From Schistosoma haematobium (lineage: Eukaryota > Platyhelminthes > Trematoda > Strigeidida > Schistosomatidae), in NCBI RefSeq assembly GCF_000699445.3, contig NC_067195.1, positions 12,770,787-12,834,786 of the forward strand: DNA of 64,000 bases, given 5' to 3'. The first letter of the stretch is position 1. Each line of letters begins with the position of its first letter. Both the position numbers and the translations under genes were made by a program. The notes under the pieces are model-generated. The model was not told the origin of the DNA, did no database searches, and saw nothing but the letters and a program-made list of their open reading frames with translations. This document shows, one piece after another, positions 24,091 through 35,305 of the stretch.

Positions 24091-25630
24091 GTAATGTTAT
24101 AATGTTAAACAAGTACATAAGTGCAACTATCATTTTATCATTAAATATTTCGCAAACAAGTAAAAATATTTTACAAGAAAACAAACAATAAGTAACGAAA
24201 TGACTTACATATAAATAATTCAGCCATTCCACAACTTTGTTCTATTGTTAGCCAATCAGTACCTAAAGTTAGAATGAGCACAACAAAAGAATTAAAACAT
24301 TTTGGTCGATCATAATGAAAATTTGTCTTTATACAATATATATAATTTTAGTTTACTGGTTTAATGCATTAAACTTTCGTTCAACCTAGTAGGTCACATG
24401 TTCGAAATCCTCTTTACCTACCTCAGTTTAAGAAATTGGCTAGTATTATGAGGCTTCATACAAATGGTATAGCTCAAAGTCGAATATAAAGTAGATTGGA
24501 TACATAAATATCTGACTAAATACTAGGAAAAATAATATCAGTTAGTCATAAACAATATAGAACGTGACCATTATATGCATCGGTTCAAGCTGCTACATTA
24601 TGTCAGGATATTTGGGTGAAAATATCAAGACAAATGTCAGAGTAATGGAAGTAGTAACAGCATCAGTAGAAAACACTAAACATAGACAGCATGATTCGAG
24701 AAGACAGAATGAACTAGTAATATGAGATCGTTTTAAAATTTAGGACCTAAGGGAAGACGAAGAGTGAATTTATCTGCGTCCTTGTGACATTATGACGCTT
24801 TCCACTCAAAATCAACTACTGAGTGCGGTCACTGAACGAAAAGCAGACAGGTAGTCTGCACCTGTCAACACAGCCTAGTTCAGCGGTCAATCACTTCATG
24901 GACTGATTCCACTTATTAGTTTTACCGCACCTAACTTGATAAATGATATATTTCAGTGAAATTTTGCTGATTCATACACTAAGAGGTAACCCACATTTAT
25001 CGAGATCCCCAAGAATATTTTATTCTGATCTCTGAACATTGTTAAATGAGACAGGGTTTATATATTTGAGACTCACTGGTTGAGAACAAAGTGTGTAATA
25101 AACCAGACTTGGCTCGGGATAATCAGTTTATTGTTGAACACAAAATTACAGAATTATTTCGCAAAATGTGAAAACCATACATACAATAGTTCATTTGCAA
25201 ATCTTCCATCAAATGTCCTATACATCCTTCATGATTCTTCCAATCTTCAATCCCTTAATGTTTCCCTTTCTGTTTACTTCATTTCAATCTTCTCAACCCT
25301 CTGCTGACAGGTATTCCACTTCTGATTGGTGTTATATACTACTTATGTCTTAGTAAATATCACATACATGTCGACTGTAGAAAATATTTTTTCACATTAT
25401 CCAATTAAAAACAATAAGTAAGCACGTTTATTCGAAGCAACCGATATACAAACAGAAGACATTTAAATATTTTAAGAAATTTCAGATAGGGAGGAATTGA
25501 TTTTTAAAAAAAGACTATCGATCCTATCAATCAAATGGGCATGTTCATAGTGAAGACGTAAAAACAGTAAGAAATGCTGTGTTAGACAAAATAGTTTCTT
25601 CAATTGACAGATAATTCCCATTTAAACATG
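24091..25630. other. AT-rich sequence, nothing recognised
   Basis: No exon with convincing splice sites and no repeat matched. Open frames at 25080-25353 have no domain I recognise. Confidence 0.45.
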
Positions 25631-26605
<975 letters not shown>

Positions 26606-26640
26606 GTAGTCACGACAAGAATTCTAGCCATTCCGTTCCG

Positions 26641-27156
26641 AAGAAAAACCTTTATATAAGTCTGGAATTTAAAGGTGATCGAACATCAGAAGTAATCAAA
26701 AATCGTCTAACAACAACTATTAGCAGAACATTTAACGCAGCAAAACTGCGAATAACCTTCACTAGTAGAAACTTATTTTCTGTACCCATAAAAGATAAGC
26801 TTCCGCGTCTGGTCGCCTCCATGTGCATCTACCAGTTCACCTGCTCTTGTGGAGCAAGGTACATTGGCCGTAGCCAGCGTTCGCTTTCAACTCGGATACG
26901 GGAACATATCCCAGTTTGATTCTATAAGGGTGAAAGGAAAGCAGTTAGGAGTTCTATACTTGAACACCTAATCGACTATAACCATTCTACAGATCCACAA
27001 ATTGACTTTAAGGTTGTTTATATGGTTCGTTCAAATCTACCCAGATTTCTTCGTATCCCACTCTTACAAAATAGCCGAAGCTCTTACCACCCAGGAGCTT
27101 AAACCAGAACTATGCGTACAAAAGAAGTACGTCTTATCGTTATCATTACCTTGGCC
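26641..27156 (+). pseudogene. Penelope-like element, GIY-YIG endonuclease remnant
   Basis: Reads RTFNAAKLRITFTSRNLFS, VASMCIYQFTCSCGARYIG, RSQRSLSTRIREH, then a TGA near 26918, SILEHLIDYNHS and, after a frame change, AEALTTQELKPELCVQKKY. These match the Penelope nuclease at 46066-46384, including the conserved Cys-x-Cys-x-x-x-YIGR layout. The nonsense codon and frameshift inactivate it. Reverse transcriptase sequence is absent. Confidence 0.82.
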
Positions 27157-27175
27157 TTAATTATTTTGATTATCC

Positions 27176-27238
<63 letters not shown>

Positions 27239-27572
27239 TGCATTCCCCTTTACTTATGTCCTATATTCTCATTGTTTTATTCGTAAATACTCATCATATC
27301 ACCTTATTTATTATTTTCTACACCTCTATGACCTTTAATTATTATATCAAAAACATTTTAATCATATTATTATAATCACTAAATCTATTGTTATTGTTAT
27401 TATCCATATTACGTAATCTAGTATTATAACCCTTTTTATTAACTGTGTTCACATTTCCTAACGGAATTAGTACTTTTACAAAAACAAAATTTTCATATAT
27501 ATACGATTGTACAGCTTGATGATAAATTCGTTGAAAAGAGATCCCTTCGCTGAAATTCGTGTTTTAATTTTA
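27157..27572 (+). repeat. Right arm: Penelope 3' untranslated region
   Basis: Follows the endonuclease in its normal orientation, with a (TTA)20 tract at 27176-27237 and then the segment mirrored at 25631-25960. This indicates that the left arm is an inverted copy of the element's own 3' end. Confidence 0.8.
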
Positions 27573-27799
27573 AAATAGTTTCTGTTTCAATGAGAAATAG
27601 TGAAAAACAAACAAACAACCTAAATAAAAATCAATTGAGAAAGCTTTTACGTGAATTCAATGATTTAATGTAACATCTCGATAAGTAATTTTTAAACACG
27701 CCTATTTCGAGCTACACGGTATGTATGAAGGGCACAGTTATACTACTTAATCGGCTTGACAAACCGACAAAGTATCAGAAGGCGTTTTGTGCAGATTGT

Positions 27800-28230
27800 A
27801 GTAATTTCAATAGTTAAGATCATGAGTTAATTGAAGCTAGATCACCATGGAAAACCTGGAAGCACTGGACGGCCGTTTCATCCTATCGTGGGACTCCTCA
27901 GCAATGCGCATCCACGACCCCGCCTTGCTGGATTCTAACCCAGGACCTATCAGTCTCGCGCGCGAGCGCTTAACCACTGAGCCGGTATCCAACGTTGTTA
28001 ATGTCTAGCTTCAACTAATCCACGAAATTGAGCGACACATCCACCATTATCATCAGTGAGTTATTATCTCACAACTGACCCAGTTGAACTCCACTGGTCG
28101 CTGCTTCTCACTAGAACTCCAGGATATACCTCTTGAAGCCGGTCACTAGTAAGCATATGTTGATTAGTATCAGAAGGGGTTTTGTGGAGATTGTAGTAAC
28201 TTCAATAGTTGAGATCATGAGTCGATTGAA
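27800..28230 (-). repeat. tRNA-like hammerhead SINE, best preserved copy
   Basis: On the minus strand the order is: tail-type sequence (TCATGATCTCAACTATTGAA, about 28225-28150); leading module (CTAGTGAGAAGC..., about 28115); tRNA-like block at 27985-27925 with CCGGCTCAGTGGTTAAGCG (A-box region) and GGGTTAGAATCC (B-box region); hammerhead (27907-27862); tail CCATGGTGATCTAGCTTCAA; then the same tail-type sequence again (27825-27785). The tail sequence occurring on both sides of one unit suggests a tandem (just over one period of roughly 390 bp) copy, as would come from a multimeric template. Confidence 0.7.
27862..27907 (-). ncRNA. Hammerhead ribozyme motif, all core bases present
   Basis: In minus-strand order: stem I strand GCATTG; core CTGAGGA; stem II GTCC with loop CACGATA and GGAT; GAA; stem III ACGG then CCGT with no spacer (or 2 bp closed by GGCC); cleavage base C; stem I strand CAGTGC. 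Stem I pairs over 6 bp with one G-U, and stem II has one G-U. All invariant core positions (CUGANGA, GAAA, UH) are present. The minimal stem III is like that of Sm-alpha hammerheads, which favour dimeric action. Activity is inferred, not shown. Confidence 0.8.
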
Positions 28231-28290
28231 ACGGCCGTCGAGTGCTTCCGCGTTTTCCATGGTGGTCTAGCTTTAATTGGACTAGTACTA
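28231..28290 (+). repeat. Inverted SINE tail
   Basis: Reads GAAACGGCCGTCGAGTGCTT then TTTTCCATGGTGGTCTAGCT on the plus strand. It is the 3' half of the hammerhead plus the SINE tail, facing the minus-strand copy head to head. Confidence 0.7.
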
Positions 28291-31240
28291 AGTCACACAA
28301 AACACGTAAGCATGCTAGGAAGTATGCACTGACATGACAGTTGGAAGCCGAGAAAATACTCAATCTAGTAGAGAAAATTATCCCCAAAATTTAACATGCC
28401 ATATAAGTAACAAAATTTTGGTACGCTGAAACATTAAATATTATAACACTAAAAAGTCAGTGAAAAAGTACATAGGACGAAAAGCGCCATCCGTCATGGT
28501 TTACCGAGATGGTAGAAATGGTGAATTTTGTTCGATTCTGATTGGTGGTTAGCTCGTGTGACAAAGTTGCGAGTGGGATTTGAGTTCATCTTTGGTTCAA
28601 TTTATGTATCTATTTTACAGGTTTCATAAATTAAAAATATCGTAGTTATTTATCAGCTTTTTCAGTCACTTCACTAGTAAAAGCAAGTGTATAAAAAGCA
28701 CGTGTATCTCAATTGGAAGTCGCGGACCGTAACAACAGGAAATCATACAAGTGATTAAATATCACTATTTGTGCAGAACTTGACTAGAACATCACAAAAA
28801 TAGATTTCATACAGATAAAAGACATAATTTGAGGTTTATGAAGGGGAAAAAGTGTATACAAATAAAGTAATTCCCAATGAATTCCATAACTTTTCAGAGT
28901 TCATCAGGGGATATGCGATGGGTCAATAAACTTATCGGAATGAATGTGCATCTTTTGAACAAGTGAAATCGCTACTTCTGATTTCCCATCTTCTGCCTAC
29001 ATACATCTATCTATCTTAGCAATAAACACGTACTTTGAGCAACATATAAAACGAAGAATAATAGTACGAATAATAATCCTTGTCCTTGTAATATGAATTT
29101 ACATTATAGTCATCAATCATTCAAGAGACAGGAAGATAAAGTAAAGAATTTTGAAAAGCCATCAGTCATACGACCGACAGCTTCAGTGAATTATGTTATA
29201 ACTTGAGACCGCCGATTAAACAGCAGTGACTTATCGATCGGATCAATAACGTGTAAACCCGTATGAGCAGTCTAGAGTTCTGATTGGTCCTGCTTTCCGT
29301 CTAGCCCAGCCAGTTAAGTTCAGAACACCAATCCGAGCCTCTGCGATATGAAACATGTATTTCGAACATACTCGGTTTATATACCAATCAAACAGACCAC
29401 AACGTACCATAAAGTAGAAAATAACATTTGTACAAAATTTGGCCAAATGTGGGAGGCAGTGACTAATAGACAGGGCATAATTCAAGAATGGTAAAACGTA
29501 TAATAATGGTTCATAAGTCGAAATAAAGCTTATAATGAGAGGAATATGAATATGAATAGTTTAGTTATTTAACAATTATACAATAAAAATATACGTTTAG
29601 TATTGGTCCACAATGGATCCCAAAAATTACCACTCATTATTCTTATCAGGACATAACAGATTACCGGACATTATAAGTAAAACTAATGTATAAGGACGAG
29701 GCGGTCAAAATTCAGAATACGATTTTTTGGTTATTGTGTGAAATTGAAATATCACATATAACGAGTATTAAAAATACCTTTGTATGCTGATCAAAACGTT
29801 TCAAATGATAGTGGGAAATTGTTTTTTTGTCACCATTGAGTAAAACTGATAGTGCTAAATATATCAAATGCTAAATTCTGTCTTTGTAGAATATGTATAA
29901 GAGACAAATTGACGCTATTCCTAAACACTTAACAAACAAAACCTTTACTTAGTGCCCTTATATTTTATTAACGAACTGATCAGATAACGTCACTCGGAGA
30001 TTTCGCGCGTAATCCACTCATCCATATGGCTGCATGCCACTTCCTCATCATACCTGATATCATTTTGCGACGGAAACTCTAATCCTAAGAATGATGTGGG
30101 GATTCTGAAAGATCTGTTTGTTTTTCTAAGGGTTCGAGAAGACGAATAACCTATGCATACATAACGACGACCTTATGTCGTTTTTTAATTGGTAGGCAGA
30201 GTAAACGATGGAAGACGTTAAACAATCCATTATGTAAATCTGTTCACACTTCTTAACATTATGGGATTTTTTTCCCGCAAACTATCCACCTGTAAGAGAC
30301 GTTCTCCAATTGACTAGGAAATGACTGAGAATTTGTAGCAATGCTATGAACTTGGAAAAAAGTTTTAAACTATGTAACATAAAAAGAATAGTATTTAACA
30401 TATCATATGTAACTTTCTAGATGGCCAAAAATTCAGAGTCAGAACACTGACTCAACGACTTATACGAACCTAGTTAAGCAAAGAGACAATCAGGCAGCAA
30501 TACTAGCTAACACAAGTTCATAATAAACAGACTGTAAGACTGAGATTTCGCTACAAAGTTCATATTATTAATATAAAAATAATACATCGATATAAATAGT
30601 TTGTAACTGGTCTTAGGAAACATTAAACATAATAACAGAATAAAAATTAAGATAGACAATAAAATAAAGTGCAAGTTAATTGTGAAGAATAAGAATTTTA
30701 GTCCGACAATAGGATGATGTCACATAAAATTAGGATTTCAAATTGTAAAACTGAGAACAAGGAGTTAACAGTTACTCCTAATAACCACTACTCTGCGTGT
30801 TGCAAAATGCATGATATTTACTAACTGATCCTCACTTCTGGTTATTGAAGTCGAAACAAGATTTCACAAATTCAATGAAAACAGACCATAAGAGCTGGTG
30901 GTATATGAAAGTGGTGGAAATTATTTTTGAGTGCAAATCAAATCATCCAAAAACATCCATTTTGATGGATTGAACGTATGTTATATGTACTATCCAAGTA
31001 GGAGCTAAAAAGGCAAAAATATATTACTATTAGAAATCGCTACATAAAGCGAAGAGACGATGCATCCGTAATGTGGCGATAAGGAATAAAATGAAATTGT
31101 GTTACGGTTATAACTATTAGATGCGTCAAGACTTTCTAGATGAGATCTTTAAAATCATGCAATTAGATCGATTGATATGTTAAAAACATGGAACATCCTA
31201 AAAAAGAGTTATCATATCAAAGGTTATTCACTAGACGAAC
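28291..31240. other. Non-coding sequence, nothing recognised
   Basis: 29170-29480 is noticeably less AT-rich than its surroundings and looks like part of an unidentified repeat, but no second copy is in the window. This interval should lie in or after the dehydrogenase gene; I searched by eye for its C-terminal exon (SCG...TTCYGGRN-type motif) and did not find it. Confidence 0.45.
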
Positions 31241-31450
31241 AGAAATTCACTTGGTATTATTTGCTTGTATCTTCTCATTGTTGTTAAGGACTGCAATTGA
31301 TCAGTCACTTGTTGGCATACATGCATCATGTGCGGACTGCCTCGATATTGCGTTGTCACAAGCTTTACAAGCAAAGATGGATAGTAGCTAGCAGTGGACG
31401 AGACGCGCGTTCTGGATTCCACTGCTAGCCACCGTGCATCTTTGCTTATA
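31241..31450 (-). repeat. Sm-alpha-like element, rearranged
   Basis: The minus strand from 31403 to 31250 reads TCCACTGCTAGC, CATCTTTGCTTGTAAAGC, ATATCGAGGCAGTCCGCAC, TGCCAACAAGTGACTGATCA, matching what I recall of the schistosome Sm-alpha body. Next to it on the plus strand (31400-31450) is ACGCGCGTTCTGGATTCCAC, then TGCTAGCCAC, the 3' half of the Sm-alpha hammerhead. The CUGAUGA core and stem II are deleted, leaving a palindrome with GCTAGCAGTGG and CCACTGCTAGC arms. Confidence 0.6.
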
Positions 31451-31515
31451 AAACGAACATATAGTCTAAAAACAATTATCATAGTTAACTATCAGCAAAC
31501 TACACGAAAACAAAC

Positions 31516-31708
31516 CTCTATCGGGGAATAGCTCTTTCATCAGTTCAGACATTTCCCAGAATCCAATACGAAGTACAGCAGATTTGGTGTTATCTCCTAG
31601 CTTTAGACCATCACAGATACCTGCAGCGATTGCTACAACATGTTTGATACCGCCACATAATTCAACTCCAACATCATCCTGTGTAATCACCATTCTTAAG
31701 TAATTTGT
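31516..31708 (-). CDS. Glycerol-3-phosphate dehydrogenase exon 4
   Basis: Acceptor AG at 31710-31709, donor GTTTGT from 31515, phase 1 at its end. It encodes 64 codons from TNYLRMVITQDD to FPDR. The segment GVELCGGIKHVVAIAAGICD and the following GLKLGDNTKSAVLRIG is the C-terminal-domain start of NAD-dependent glycerol-3-phosphate dehydrogenase. It contains the catalytic Lys (Lys204 in human GPD1) but has His where most family members have Asn after it. The next exon, carrying the substrate-binding TCYGGRN region, was not found. Confidence 0.88.
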
Positions 31709-31859
31709 CTACATTGAGACAAAAAAAGTAAAACACACAACAAGGCTCAATAAGTATTATTGCATAAGAAGGAATAATGCAACAGATAATGTTACATAAA
31801 GTCCATTAACTCAAGTAGTGGCATCAAGCCTTATTGAAAATGTGAATGTGTGTAGCACT

Positions 31860-32150
31860 ACCTGGTTACCCAAACTGAATTAGGTTAAACGGGATTCAAA
31901 TCCACTAATTGGTGGCTGAAAGTTGAATATCTTAACTACTGAGACACCACTCCAACAAACTAGACGAAAAAAGAAACAGTTTCTACTAACTGACCCTAAC
32001 TACACAACCACTGAAAACCAGGAAATATTGAACAGCTGTTTTATTCTATTACGAGACTCCTCAGTGGTGCGCATCTACAACCCCAGTAAGTGGATCTAAC
32101 CAAGGACATTCATTTCTTCTGACAGTGAGTGCTTATAAACTTCAGACCGC
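31860..32150 (-). repeat. Decayed tRNA-like SINEs
   Basis: 31960-31860 carries a minus-strand tRNA-like head (GTCTCAGTAGTTAAGATATT, GGATTTGAATCCC). 32110-31990 has a hammerhead block with CTGAGGA intact, but GAAA changed to AAAA (G12 lost) and poor stem III. Predicted inactive. Confidence 0.5.
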
Positions 32151-33219
32151 TTGCTTGAAACGGACAATTTTTAGTACAAATTTTTCATTAACAATTTACA
32201 ACTGAAAATAAAAAATCTAGATATCTAGGAAATTATGATAAATCTAATAGCTTCAGTTTTAGCGGAAATAATCTAGACAGAAAATTGAAATCAATATATT
32301 TGTCTAAATGTTTACAAAAAAAAGCTTGATAAATTTAAACAATATAGATGATCTTCAGAGAAAAATGTGTACGGGAGAAATACAAAGTACTTTAGGCAAA
32401 CAAATGCATAACTTTAATGTTTACAATTTTTTTTTAAATGTCATTCCGTAGTTATGTAGGTCACATTTTAACTGATAATTGACTCGATTACTATTACTGT
32501 CAAAATATATTAAACATTTAATTCTCGGGATTTTTTGGTGATCGATTAAATTTGGAGACTTGCACATCATGGTTTCGGTACTTGGTGTAGTAGTGGGTAC
32601 ATACTGTTGGTGAACATATGTCAACATAAGTAGTATATAACGCTATTTAGGAACAGAGTTTCTGGCAGCAGAAGGTTGAGAATATCGAGGAGGGAAGAAT
32701 GAGAACAGAAAGCAATTGGTATGGAAATGCAGAAACAATGAAGTCTGAGACAATTAATAAACATTCTGCAAATGAAGTATTAGAGTATAATTTTCTTATT
32801 TTATCAGGTAATTCTGTAATTTTGTGCTAAATATAATCGGTTGTCTTCACCTGTGTTCTTCAACACTACAGTACTACCTGGTTTCTAATTTCACATTAAA
32901 TGAAACCAATCTGTGATGAGTACTAACTACATATCAAACATTTATTAATCATAAATGTTACAACAATGTTTTGTTTGGTACAGTGTCGAATCCGCAATCA
33001 GATGTTTTCGATCCGGATAGTTAAGTAGTATTATTAAGCCCAATAAAAACTGGCCTAAAAACCGAATACCTAAGTAAAATTGCGATTGTTTACCGAATAG
33101 TACTACTAAATCAAATAACACTTTGATCAATATGTAATTATATCACACTGAACAATTAGTTCAGTCAATCCGAGACACTTATTCTTTAGCATACTTTGAG
33201 ATCATAGCCAACAATGAAA

Positions 33220-33345
33220 CGTATGATACGCGTTTCGTTCTATTTGAGACTCCTCAGTTATACGTATATACATCCAAATGTTGATGTTCCTTGAGTCAAA
33301 CACCTAATAATCCGAACACCAACCCGTTATCCACTAGACCACTGA
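33220..33345 (-). repeat. Decayed hammerhead SINE fragment
   Basis: The minus strand has CTGAGGAGTCTC, then GAACGAAACGC, then GTATCATACGT. The core CTGAGGA and GAAA remain, but stem II (GTCT against GAAC) and stem III have mismatches. Confidence 0.5.
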
Positions 33346-33479
33346 CTCCAGCACGCCATTGACTTTTTCAATAGGTATAAGGTTAGTTGTAAGGGTTTGT
33401 ATTTTCCCACTGTTGAGATTAAAGATTGAAATCGATCATTCTCTAATGGTATACGTACACATTAAGCGGATATCTGATT

Positions 33480-33590
33480 GGCAAGTCCCAAATAGGACGT
33501 GATGTGCGTTCTGGATTTCACCACGACCCGAAAATATTCTAAAACCTTGCATTTTTGCAATATCGAGGTATCTACTCAACATATATATTT
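33480..33590 (+). repeat. Sm-alpha-like fragment with broken hammerhead
   Basis: Reads CTGATTGGCAAGTCCCAAAT, then AGGACGTGATGTGCGTTCTG, then GATTTCACC, and further on TTGCAATATCGAGGTA. This is the Sm-alpha arrangement (CTGATGA, GTCCCAAATAGGAC, GAAACGCGCGTC) with both CUGANGA and GAAA mutated, so no self-cleavage is expected. Confidence 0.6.
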
Positions 33591-33889
33591 TACAACAGCT
33601 TGATTGAATGTAGCCATGGATATCAAAGACGGAAAAATCTCAGCAACAACAAGCAATCACTCTTTTCTTCAACAATTTTTTCCTTCATATGTGTACATAC
33701 AACCCCCTAAGTATATGTGCGTTCGCGTTATTTCATCATGAAAAAAGGACTGTTGCTTTTAGGAATTAAATCTACTGCGACCCTATCTCCACCAAAAAAG
33801 GACCAAGAATCAGAGAAAGCGGAGGTTTTCTTTTTAAAATAAGATTTAGAAGTATCGAAACTTCCCAATTAGAGAAATATTAATGTGAT

Positions 33890-34345
33890 TGAATGCTCAA
33901 CGATGAGCATCCACAACTCTGTATCCGAGGCTTGAACCTAAGACCTTCGGTTTCGCGCGAACGCTTAATCTCTAGACCACTGAGCTGGCAACCAACAGTG
34001 TTAATGTCTGGCTTCAACCAATCCACGATATCTCGCTACCATCTTCTACTGTCTTAGGTGGGCAGCTGCTTCACGCTCGACACGGCTGAACTCCACTGAT
34101 CACGACTTCTCACTAGGACTCTGAGAGTTCCCTCTCGAAGGTAATCATTTGTGAACACATGATAGTTTTCAGTATGGAGTTGTGGAGGTTATTGAATTTA
34201 ATTGAAATCATGAACCGATCAATGTTGGACTACCAATGAAAACCTGGAAGCACTGGACAGCCGTTTCGTCTTAGTATGAGACTTATCAGCGGAGCGAATC
34301 CACGGCCCCGCATGCGAGACTCGAAGAATATCGATGTAATTTTAT
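33890..34345 (-). repeat. Hammerhead SINE in tandem (just over one period)
   Basis: The minus strand starts with a hammerhead (34295-34250: CTGATAA, stem II GTCT/AGAC perfect, GAAACGG, then CTGTCCAGTGC), then the tail. About 200 bp further comes the leading module (34140-34010), the tRNA-like block (33995-33930, GCTCAGTGGTCTAGAGATTA, GGTTCAAGCC) and the start of a second hammerhead (GGATGCTCATCGTTGAG, 33918-33902), where the copy stops. Hammerhead-to-hammerhead spacing is about 360 bp. The first core has A for the essential G8 and is predicted dead. Confidence 0.65.
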
Positions 34346-34469
34346 AATTTGATTGACAAGATGATAAAAAACGTTTCAAAGTGTTGAGGTCGTTTTTTAA
34401 ACTAAACGAGTAGACTAATTCATTGCTTTACGGAAACAGTGTTAGCCATTTGACTACGATTAATAGTTT

Positions 34470-34735
34470 TGGATGAAATATGAATCAATCGTTGGTCACC
34501 GGCTACCATGGGACTGCATCTCCTCACGATGCTCCACTGCCTTGTGGGTTAGACCTATAGGTCAAAGGCTCGGGGTGTGGCCCCCTAAGATAACCACCTG
34601 CTTCGGTTTGGGCACTCGGGCAGTATCACAGCCCTCACAGAAATCAAATGAGATTTGTGTGGCGCATGTGTATTTGGTGCCTCCTTGTACCAATATCTAT
34701 ATGTTAAAATAAAGAATAACAAAAAAGCGATTGGT
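34470..34735 (+). mobile_element. UTR-only derivative of RTE-A (+)
   Basis: The 5' UTR of RTE-A (GAATCAATCGTTGGTCACCG ... CGGTTTGGGCACTCGGGCAG) runs directly into its 3' UTR (TTTGTGTGGCGCATGTG ... CTTGTACCAATATCTATATG) and an AATAAAG tail. All coding sequence is missing. The junction AAATCAAATGA then TTGTGTGGCGCA is shared with 35137-35305, which argues for a propagated short family and not a chance deletion. Confidence 0.75.
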
Positions 34736-35136
34736 TGCAATAAATAAATAAAATATAAACAAGTAAAAATAAACATAAATATATAGATAAAATGTCTAGA
34801 ATAAATACATAAATATATAAAACTGTAGGTTGTACATAATGAAGAACCTGTTATTATAATCAGTAATAAAAATATACTTAATATATTAGAGAAATAGAAT
34901 GGCTTATCAAAAGATTCAGTACAACTGACTTCCAGTTGGCATTAAAATTAAATGAATCCTGTAACTAAACTGACTGAACATTGTTACACAAATTAACAAT
35001 TACATAATTTTTACTGGGAATAATTACGCGCATAGATTAAGTTCTCTCATAATAGTTCCTTAATCTATCATTCCCAATTTAAAAGAAACTATACACTTTC
35101 AAAGTGACTGAAGATTTGCCATTTCTATTTCTTTAC

Positions 35137-35305
35137 TTACTTGAACGTACAAATATTGGTAAGAAGGTGTACCAAATACATATGCGCCACACAAGTCATT
35201 TGATTTGTGTATGGGTAGAGATACTACCCGGGTGCCCAGACCGAAGCAGGTGCTTTTTTTAGGGAGCCATATCCGCAGCCTTCGACCTAAAAGTTTGATC
35301 TGCGA
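35137..35305 (-). mobile_element. UTR-only derivative of RTE-A (-)
   Basis: Complement of the same composite: 5' UTR part (AGGTCGAAGGCTGCGGATAT ... GGGTAGTATCTCTACCC), junction ACACAAATCAAATGAC, 3' UTR CTTGTGTGGCGCATATGTAT. It sits head to head with the 5' end of RTE-A copy 3. Confidence 0.7.

Noticed and set aside
27505..27545. Hammerhead in the second Penelope 3' end (TTGATGA ... GAAAAG)
   Set aside because: The first core base is changed, stem II does not pair and no matching stem I or III arms were found.
31188..31391. Small gene encoding a 67-residue protein
   Set aside because: It lies within the Sm-alpha-like repeat and has no splice or codon evidence.
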